A stretch of 64,000 bases of DNA. Source: Lentzea sp033794685. GTDB lineage: Bacteria > Actinomycetota > Actinomycetes > Mycobacteriales > Pseudonocardiaceae. Location: assembly GCA_033794685.1 (NCBI GenBank), contig JARAYZ010000002.1. The stretch is one strand, 5' to 3'. The notes beneath the pieces were generated by a model. The model worked only from the letters and a program-made list of their open reading frames with translations. It was not told where the DNA came from and did not search any database. Positions within the stretch are counted from its first letter, which is position 1. Each line of letters begins with the position of its first letter. The position numbers were made by a program, and so were the translations under genes. This document shows positions 27,701-34,100 of the stretch, in pieces.

Positions 27701-28179
27701 GTCGGCGCCGTTCCGGCCACGCGGGCGCGGTAAGCGGCGGACAGGTCGGCGGTGAACGGCCCGAGCGAGCCACCGTCGGCGGCGATGTGGTGCAGCACCA
27801 CCACGAGCAACGTGACCTCCGGCTCCGGCCGCAGCACGAACGCCCGCAGCGGCAGGTCCGACGACAGGTCGAAACCCTCGCGGACCGACGCCGAGACGAC
27901 GCCGTCCACCTGGTCGGGGGCCACCCAGCCCCAGTCCGTCCACGGCGGGCGCAACTCGGCAGGCTCGACGATCCGCTGCACCGGCTGACCGTCCACCTCG
28001 TCGTAGACGGTCCGCAGGATCTCGTGCCGGGTCAGCACGTCCAGGAACGCGGCCCGCAGCCCCTCGGTGTCGATCCGCCCGCACAGCCTGATCACGATCG
28101 GGACGTTGTAGGTGGCGGTCCGGCCCTCGAACCGGTTGATGAACCACATGCGCTTCTGGGCGTACGAGAGGGGCGACAT
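18784..28179 (-). CDS. NRPS: C-A-MT-PCP-C-A-MT-PCP-TE (modules 3 and 4, terminal)
   Basis: This 3131-aa synthetase has two N-methylating modules and a terminal thioesterase. C1: HHIAADG near residue 130. A1: TSGSTGKPKG near 628 and A8 near 890, then an inserted methyltransferase (VLELGTGTGLLL near 1008), then A10 NGKLDR near 1363; PCP GGHSLL near 1412. C2: HHIAADG near 1600. A2 has A3 HTSGSTGTPNG (Lys changed to Asn) near 2070, a methyltransferase with ILEIGVGSGLLL near 2431, and A10 NGKIDR near 2783; PCP GGSSLQ near 2834; TE GWSLGG near 2971. Both methyltransferases interrupt the A domain between A8 and A9, the N-methylating type. Read by eye, the pocket codes are DLFDYSLVWK (Cys-like) and DAYWWGGTFK (Val). 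The layout equals TioS and echinomycin/triostin terminal NRPSs. The TE probably dimerises and cyclises the peptide. Confidence 0.93.
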   Translation of the reverse strand: MSPLSYAQKRMWFINRFEGRTATYNVPIVIRLCGRIDTEGLRAAFLDVLTRHEILRTVYDEVDGQPVQRIVEPAELRPPWTDWGWVAPDQVDGVVSASVREGFDLSSDLPLRAFVLRPEPEVTLLVVVLHHIAADGGSLGPFTADLSAAYRARVAGTAPTWSELPVQYSDYALWQLELLGDESDEDSVFTKQLNHWRGELAGTARPVSLPFDRPRPAKATYHGDNVGFEIPERLLRGVEQLARDRNVTVPMVMQAALVVLLHRLGGDTDITLGSPIAGRTDEALHDLVGFFVNTWVLRVGLSAGESFDEVLDEVRRKALTAYDHQDLPFERLVELLRPERSIAHHPLFQVTFAWQNSVRQELDLPGVTASMEPVFTGTAKFDLFFNMMPNLAGTSVTVDVEYATDLFDAGTVTAIGARLLGLLEQVVEQPEADLADLAVPPLPRTQGRSPSAGALDAAERAKILYRWNDTDRDFPCPGPIHLPFERQAAERPDAIAVRSASGTMTYRELNRQANRIAWTLKRRGVGPETVVGVGVRRGPLMIAAVLGVLKAGGAYLPVGAALPSDRVAGMLADASATIVLVTEDTNKWVAPPGVELIDVGKAGVAFSLDGERDPEPVAGADNTAYIIFTSGSTGKPKGVTVTHRPVHNLLNWCHRTFGFGPDDVALCVTALDFDLSVFDIFGMFAAGAGVYIADATQQRDPEMLLDLLLSEPITFWDSVPGTLNQLVPLLSQASGHPGAMNLRLIYLSGDYTPLSLPDAVRAAFPRAEVVSLGGATEATVWSNSFRVREIDPSWRSIPYGRPIDNARYYVLDENLRPCAVGVEGDLYIGGPVIAREYVNRRDLTAERFVADPFGTPPGRRIYRTGDRASFFPDGNICFLGRSDGQVKVRGFRIELGEIEYALSRHPAVRQAVAITRRDSSGDLRLVSYVVPDLAEVQSVVAAEEQVGEWQEIYDQGYADDDAQPFGEDFKLWVSSYTGEPIPVAEMRVWRDAAVDRITAFAPRRVLELGTGTGLLLARIAGDVDAYWATDFSEPVIDRLGRQVTAAGWNGRVRLLCRRADDLSDIPPIFDTVVLNSVVQYFPNERYLREVLDGAWEMLEPGGRLVLGDIRRARSVRAFHVAVQRSKHADATPAQLRAAVEQAVLLEKELVIDPEWFHRWAEGAGAAGVDVRLKDGSVHNELTRHRYEVVLHKPGATQPRRVDTVPALAWDGDLDGLADRIREQDLPAVRITGIPNARVVEEAAAARELGQEDSEPSPLAPQDPHELTAWAARQGRQVALTWSAAAVDRFDAILFQDGENRVLAGTYVPASSTGGGINDPAAAAGITALPAVLREHLGKTLPEYMVPSAIMPIGGVPLTVNGKLDRAALPVPDHAAGTRGRAPSTPEETSVCDIFAAVLGLDRVGVDDNFFAIGGHSLLATRVVSRIRAAHGVEIPIRTVFEAPTPAELVAHLTGLRAVRPRLRPGTRPDRLPVSFAQQRLWFIHRFEGPSPTYIIPLSMRLTGDLDPAAMRAAVRDVVVRHESLRTVIDEIGGEPYQRVVDPAALEIPWQEREITEADLRDALRAEARRPFDLARDIPVRAALFRMSERDAVLLLPLHHIAADGWSLGPLAEDLTEAYTARCAGRAPQWAPLPVQYADYTLWQRDLLGGDESGSLYRHQLDYWTRQLAGLPESLELPADRARPAVASFAGEVLPVELDEELTDALRQLALRTGATLSMVLQAGLAGLLSRLGAGHDIPIGSPIAGRTDEALNRLVGFFVNTWVARVDTSGNPGLTELVDRVREVGLAAYDHQDIPFEHLVESLNPVRSTAHHPLFQVCLAMQNNVRMTFGLPGLEVTHEPVDMGVSRFDLFLNLSEQTGADGATRIAGLAEYATELFDRDTVAGLVDRWRHLLRQWVAAPDTPVEAVDILTPDDLAELALWSGEGTVPVAGTIHGRFSAVAAERPDAVAIVAGDGAESWTYRELDEWSTRVARHLRDRGARPHSRVALVMDRSPLQVATVLATLKTGAACVPVDPTWPRARIDLVLDDLGPAVVVDDRLAAEDLAGCSTLPLDDVDADIAHVLHTSGSTGTPNGVEVSHANVLAFALDPGFGAEAHERVLVHSPHTFDAATYELWVPLLRGGTAVIAPPGKLDPARLATLIAEHEVTALWLTSGQFDLITQHHPQCFEQVREVWTGGDVVSPTAVRRLLGDDSTLTVVNGYGPTETTTFAAGYRMSTVDRCKDPLPIGEPLAGSRLHVLDERLRRVPQGVTGELCVGGDGVARGYANRPRLTSERFVADPFGRAGDRMYRTGDLVRWNHHGQLEFLGRTDDQVKVRGLRVEPGEIEAALRRRDGVAQAVVVARADRRGGRRLAAYVVPEVPEGSDADITAHVEKWRAIYDSMYDESGVDTEIRDDFTGWNSSYTREPIPLAEMRQWRDAVVDRVRGLGARRILEIGVGSGLLLGPLAPDAEEYWGTDFSEPVVERLLAQTGADPKLAGKVSLRCQPADVADGLPAEFFDTVVLNSVVQYFPDAGYLARVLDVALDRLAPGGRILVGDVRNHATLRHLLTAVHHARHPEDRPSVVRAEVERAVLTEKELVVDPGFFTEWAQAHRDVVAVDVRLKPGAHHNELTRHRYEVVLHKQASQPLHLADVRTVNWGSDVPGLPDLETALAERGRHLRLARIPNARLVSEATEDGVPAQESLDPHELETWGKERGLAVHCTWSAEEPGWFEAVIVPEGSARCVDGVYRPAGTRPLVNAPAAARTVTRLPSWLREELVAELPEDLVPADILVVERIPLTPNGKIDRAALPDTDPDDGQDDAPRTPLEAELAALFAEVLGVDRVGIHDDFFDCGGSSLQVIRLIWRTRAELGFEMPVRTVFQHPSVAEVAEQLSADKDVVEFGEFDAPFSVVLPIRTGGTKAPLWWVPPGGGLSWAYLGYQQHLDPDRPIYGLQARGFDGEPRADSMESLVNDWVDQMLRVQPEGPYNVLGWSLGGPIAQAVAAELQSRGREVDLLGILDSGPSSYFEGFQSPDEKIVRRYLAHYLGHLAGMEEFESLVRTSTTLFIEHTELMTRFTSPRFRGDVVFFCALVDQVTRERRELEVELDVMWHEFTDGTVRRFEIDCAHNEMMWPEHAAEIGRIVNEVLKSSR

Positions 28180-28187
28180 TCTGCTGG

Positions 28188-31100
28188 CTACCTTTCGGTC
28201 ATCCTGCGCAGCGGTTTGCGAACGGTGCCGGACAGGCCGGCCCAGGTCTCGGCGAGCCCGGCGACGGTCGGCGCGGCGAAGATCGCCCTGATCGGCATCT
28301 CGACGCCCAGGTCGGTGCGGACCCGCGCGGCGAACCTGGTGGCCAGCAGCGAATGCCCGCCGAGGGCGAAGAAGTCGTCGTCCAGGCCGACCCGGTCCAC
28401 ACCGAGGATCTCGGCGAACAGCCCGCACAGCGCCACCTGGGTCGGCGACTCCGGTGCGCGGTACGTCGCGGTGGCCGCCTCGGGCCGGGGCAGTCGCGCG
28501 CGGTTCAGCTTTCCGTTGGCCGTCAACGGGATCGCGGGCAACGTGACCACCGCCGAAGGCACCATGTAGTCGGGCAGCAGCTCCCGCGCGAACTGCCGGA
28601 TCTGTTCGGGCGAAGGGATTTCGGCGTCGGCGACGACGTAGGCGACGAGGCGCTTGTCGCCGGGCTCGTCCTCCCGCACCGTCACGACGGCCTCGCGGAC
28701 GGCCGGGTGCCGGGTCAGCGCGTGCTCGACGTCGCCGGGCTCGATCCGGAACCCGCGCAGCTTGATCTGGAAGTCCGCCCTGCCGAGGAACTCGACCTCC
28801 CCGGACGGCGACCAGCGGGCGAGGTCACCGGTGCGGTACATCCGCGTCCCCGGCGGGCCGAACGGGTCGGCCGCGAACCGGCCGGCGGTCAGGCCGGGTT
28901 GCCGGTGGTAGCCGCGCGCCAGGCCGTCGCCCGCGATCCACAGGTCGCCGCCGACGCCCGGCGGCACCGGCCGCAGCGCCGGGTCCAGGATCAGGAACCT
29001 GGTGTTGGCGATGGGTTTCCCGATCGACGGCGGCCGGCTGGTCGCGACGTCCGCGAGGCTGGACCAGATGGTGGTCTCGGTGGGCCCGTACAGGTTGACC
29101 ACCTTCGCCGCCGTCGCGCGGAGGTGCTCGGCGAGTTGGAGTGGCAGGGCTTCACCGCCGGTCAGCACCCGCAACCCGGCCAGGCGGCCGGCGTCGTGCG
29201 TCACGAGCATCTGCCACAACGCCGGGGTCGCCTGCATGACCGTGACTCCTGCCTGTTCCAGGAGGTCTGTCATTGCCTGCGGGTCGGCGACGTGGTCGCG
29301 GCCGGTGAGCACGACCCGTGCCCCGGTCGTGAGCGGCAGGAACAGTTCCAGCGCCGCGATGTCGAAGGCGATCGTGGTGACGGCGGCCCACCGGTCGGAC
29401 GCCGTCAGACGGAGCGTTTCCCGCATGCTCGCCAGGAAGTTGGCCAGTGCGCCGTGGCCGACGACGACGCCCTTGGGCACGCCGGTCGAGCCCGAGGTGT
29501 AGATGGTGTAGGCGGCCTGAGCGGCGGTCACCGCGATTCCCGGGTCGTGTGCCGGGTACTGCGCCAGGTCGGTCCCGGTCAGCAGGACCTCGTCCAGCAC
29601 CAGGGAAGCCGCGCAGTCGTCGATCACCGACCGCACCCGTGCGGCGGGGTGGTCGGGGTCCACCGGCACGTAGCACGCGCCGGCCTTCCAGACCGCCAGC
29701 AGCGCGGCCACCAGGTCCGCCGTGCGCGGCAGCAGGACGACGACCCGGCTCTCCTCGCCGATCCCCCGCGCGATCAGCCAGTGCGCCAACCGGTTGGCTC
29801 GCTCGTCCAGCTCGGCGTAGGTGAGCTGCCGCTCCCCCGCGTCGAGGGCCACCGCGTCCGGCGACGCCGCCGCCTGCCGGGCGAACCGCGCGGGCGCGAG
29901 CTCGTCCGGGAGGTCCGCGGCGGTGTCGTTCCAGTCGTGGAGCACCAGCTGACGTTCGGCATCGGACAGCACGTCGACCGAGGCGGTGCGCGTCCGCGGG
30001 TCGGCCGCGAACTGCCGCAGCACCCTGGCGAAGCGGTCCGCGATCTCCGCGACGGTGCCCGGATCCAGCGCGTCCGGGTGGTACTGCAGGGTCAGGCTCA
30101 GCGTCGGGTCGGCGGCGGCGAGCACGGTCACCGGGTAGTGCGTCGGGGCGAAGGGCCGGATCCCGGTGACGGTCAGCTCGGCGGACGCGCCCGCGCCGGC
30201 CAGCGCCGCCCGGTCGACCGGGAACGACTCGAAAACCACGATCGTGTCGAAGAGGGCGGGAAGCCCCGTCGCGCGCTGGATGTCGCCGAGCCCGGCGTGG
30301 TAATGCTCCAGCGTTCTGGCCTGGGCGTCCTGGACCGCGTGGAGCAGGCTTTCGAGGCTCTCGGACGGTTCGCAGCGCACCCGGACCGGCACGGTGTTGG
30401 TGAACATGCCGATGGCCGTGTGCACGCCGGGGAGTTCGGGCGGGCGGACGGTGACCGAACTGCCGAACACCACGTCGGTGCCGCCGGTGAGCTGAGCGAG
30501 CACGACCGCCCACGCGCCCTGCACCAGGACGTTGGGCGTGACGCCGCACGCGGTGGCCTGGCGCACCACCAGGGCGGCCTCCTGCCGGGTGAGCGGGACG
30601 TCGGCCTGGCCCACCTCGGTGACCGCGTCCCCGCCGCCGGCGCGCGGGAACGCCGCGGCCAGCAGGGTCGGCTGAGCCACCCCGGACAGTTCCGCTGCCC
30701 AGGCCTCGATCGCCTGGTCCGCGTGCTGCCTCGCCTGCCAGCGCAGGAACTCGCGGTAGCCGTGGTCGACCGGGCCGGGATCGCCGACCTCGGCGTAGTG
30801 GCGCATCAGCTCCTGTTCGATCAGCGGCAGCGACCAGCCGTCGAACAGCATGTGGTGCGCGGTCAGGGCGAGTTCGCACCGCGTCGGGGAGAGCGTGATC
30901 AGGCTGAACCGCAGCAGCGGCGCGGTGTCCGGCGGGAACCGGGTCTCCCGTTCCCGCGCGAGGATCTCCAGCAGCCGCCCTGAGTCCGGCGCGTCCGTGA
31001 GGTCGACGTGCTGGAAGGGCACCTCGACGCCGTCCACGACCACCTGCACCGGGTCGCCGGTGGCCGTCGGCACGAACGCGACCCGCAGGTTGGGGTGCCG

Positions 31101-34100
31101 GTCCAGCAACGTCTGCGCGGCGGCCCGCAACCGCGCCACGTCGGGCGTTCCGTTGATGCGGAAGACGAACTGCGTCTGGTAGGAGGTGGACGCGTGGTCG
31201 CCCAGCATGCTGTGGAACAACAGCCCCTGCTGCAACGGGGTCAGCGACCAGACGTCGCTCACCCGGCCGTACCGGCGCTGCCAGCCGTCCAGGTCCTGCT
31301 GACTCACCCGCACCAGCGGCACGTCCGACGGGGTCAGCCCGCCGGCGCCGGCGTTCACCTGGGCGTGCAGGCCGCGCAGGGTCGCTTGCCAGTCGTCCGC
31401 GAGGGCGCGAACGTCCTCGGTGGACAGCACTCCGGTGGCGAACGTGAACATCGCCTGGACCCGTTCGCCGCTCCCGGTTCCGGTGACGAGCGAGTTGAGT
31501 TCGAGCGCGCAGAGCAGCGGCATGTCCGGGTCGTGCGAGGGGCGTAGTTCACCGAACTCCGGCGCCGGTGTCCACGCACTGTCCGAACGGGACTGTCCGA
31601 ACGAGACTCGGCCGTGGTGGTTGAATCCCACCTCGTCGGCGGGGAGCTCGCGCAGGACCGCCGCGGTCCGCTCGTTGAAGTACCGCAGCAGCGTGTAGCC
31701 GATGCCTTGATCGGGCAGGGCCCTGCGGCTTTCCTTCACCCGCTTGAGCGCGTCCGCCGCCGCCTGGCCACCGGTGAGCGCGTCGGTGACGTCGATGCCG
31801 GTCAGGTCGAAGCGGACCGGGTGGACGGTGGCGAACCAGCCGGCCGTGCGGGTCAGGTCGGCGCCGGGGACCAGTTCCTCCTGCCGGCCGTGACCTTCCA
31901 GCCGCACGATCGGCCGGTCGTCGCGCCGGCGGGCGTTCACCGCGAGAACAAGAGCGGTGAGCAGCACATCGTCGACACCACAACGGAACGCGGCCGGAAC
32001 CGACGTGAGCACCGCCCTGCCCAGGCTCGCGGGGAGCTCGACCCGCAGCGTCTCCGCCGTCCTGGTCAGGTCGGTCCGCGGGTCGAGCGGCCGGAGACCC
32101 AGCGGACGGGCGGCCGGTGTGAGCATCCCGCGCCAGAGGTCGAGTTCGGCCACCCGCGCCGGCCGGACGGCTTCGTGCGCGAGCTCCTCCAGCCACCGCC
32201 GCAGCGACGTTCCCACCGGTGCCGGGGTCCGGCCGGACCGGCTCTGCGCGAAGGCCTCGGCGAGATCGGGAATGAGCACCCGCCACGACGTGCCGTCCAC
32301 TGCGAAGTGGTGGGCGGCGATCAGAATCCGCCCGGTCCCGCCGTCCGGCGGTTCGAACCAGACCAGCCGGACCAGCCGACCGGCCGCCGCGCTGATCTCA
32401 CCGGTCGCCGTCGTGGCCTCCTGCTCCAGCAACGTCTGCCAGGACGGGTCGTGCCAGTCCCCTGGGCACCGCACGTGCCGGATCAGCCCGGCGGCGTCCA
32501 CCGACCCCGGTGGCCGGATCGGCAGCGCGCCGCCGGTCAGCCGGGACCGCAGCACGTCGTGCTGGTCCAGGACCGCTCCGACCGTCGTGGTGAGCAGGTC
32601 GAGGGTCAGGTCCGCCGGTGTGGTCAGCACCAGCCACTGGGCCAGCCGGTCGAGGCCGGGCCCGCGCTCGGCGATCAGCCTGGCCATCGGCGGCAGCGGG
32701 ATCGGGCCGGCACCGCCGTCGTCGCCCAGCGTCGGCACGGCTGGGACGTCGGTCCGGCCGGCCGCGGCCGCCACGGCGGCGACGGTGCGGCCTTCGAAGA
32801 CGGTGCGCGCGGTGAGCGTGAGGCCGCCGGCCCTGGCGAGCGTGACCACCCGCATCGCCAGGATGCTGTCGCCGCCGAGGGTGAAGAAGTCGTCGTCCAC
32901 GCCGATGCGGCCGGTGCCCAGCACCTCGGCGAAGGCGTCCGCCAGGATCCGTTCCTCGCCGGTGCGCGGTACCCGGTGGGCCCGCCGGGTGACCTGGGGT
33001 TCGGGCAGCGCGGCACGGTCGAGCACGCCGTTCGCGGCCAGCGGCAGGCTGTCCAGCACGACGACGGTGGCCGGCACGAGGTGCGCGGGCAGCCTGGTGG
33101 CGGCGAAGCGCCGCAGGTCGGCCACGTCCAGCCCGGCGCTGAGGTCCATGTCCTCGCCGGCCGCGCCCATCCGCCCGGCACTCGCGGGAACCACGTAGGC
33201 GACGAGACCGGTGGCGTCGGGCCTGGCGATCACGACGGCCTGGGCCACCGCGTCGTGGGCGGCGAGGACGGCCCCGGCTTCGAGGGGATCGGCCCGCAGG
33301 CCGCGGATCCGGGCCCGCTCGCTCGCCCGGCCCGCGTAGTCGAGTTCGCCGTCGGCGTTCCAGCGGGCGAGGTCGCCGGTGCGGTACATGCGGGTCCCGG
33401 CGGGGCCGAACGGGCAGGCGACGAACCGGTCCGCAGTCAGGGCCGAGCGGCCGAGAAAGCCCCTGGCCAGCCCGGCACCGGTGACGTAGAGCTCGCCGAC
33501 GACTCCCGGCGGCGCCAGGTGGAGCCGGCTGTCCAGCACGTGCGCGCCGGTGTTCGAGATCGGCCGCCCGATCAGCGCGGCGCGTGCCTGCGGCACGTAC
33601 TCCCACGAGGCGACGTCCAGCGCCGCCCCGGCCACGCCGTAGAGGTTGTGGACCGGAACGCCGGTCGCCTCGTGCAGCCGGGCCGCGAGGCCGGCCGGGA
33701 GCGGTTCGCCGCCGCACAGGACGCGCCGCAGGTCCTTGCAGGCGGTCACGGCGTCGTCGTCCCGGACGAGCTCGGCCAGCACGGAGGGACCGACGCGCAG
33801 GGTGGTGGCACCGGTCCGCCGGACGGCCGCGGCGAGCGCGACCGCGTTCCGGTGGACGTCCTGGCCCGGCAGGACGATCGTGGCACCGGCGATCAACGGC
33901 CAGAGGAGCTCCCAGAGGGAGGCGTCGAGGGACGCCGGGGCCTCGTGCAGCACCCGGTCCGTCGCGTCGAGCCGGTAGCGCCGCTGCATCCACCGCAGCC
34001 CGTTCGCCAGCGCCGTGTGGGTGAGGACGACACCGGACGATCCCGAGCCGTGGCGCAGGAAAGCGGCCTGCTCACCGTGGCAGTCGCCGGCCAGCGGGTC

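Noticed and set aside
28500..28530. A10 motif NGKLNR in the Gly module as a sign of inactivation
   Set aside because: The catalytic Lys is retained; Asp-to-Asn at this site is tolerated variation and all other motifs are intact.
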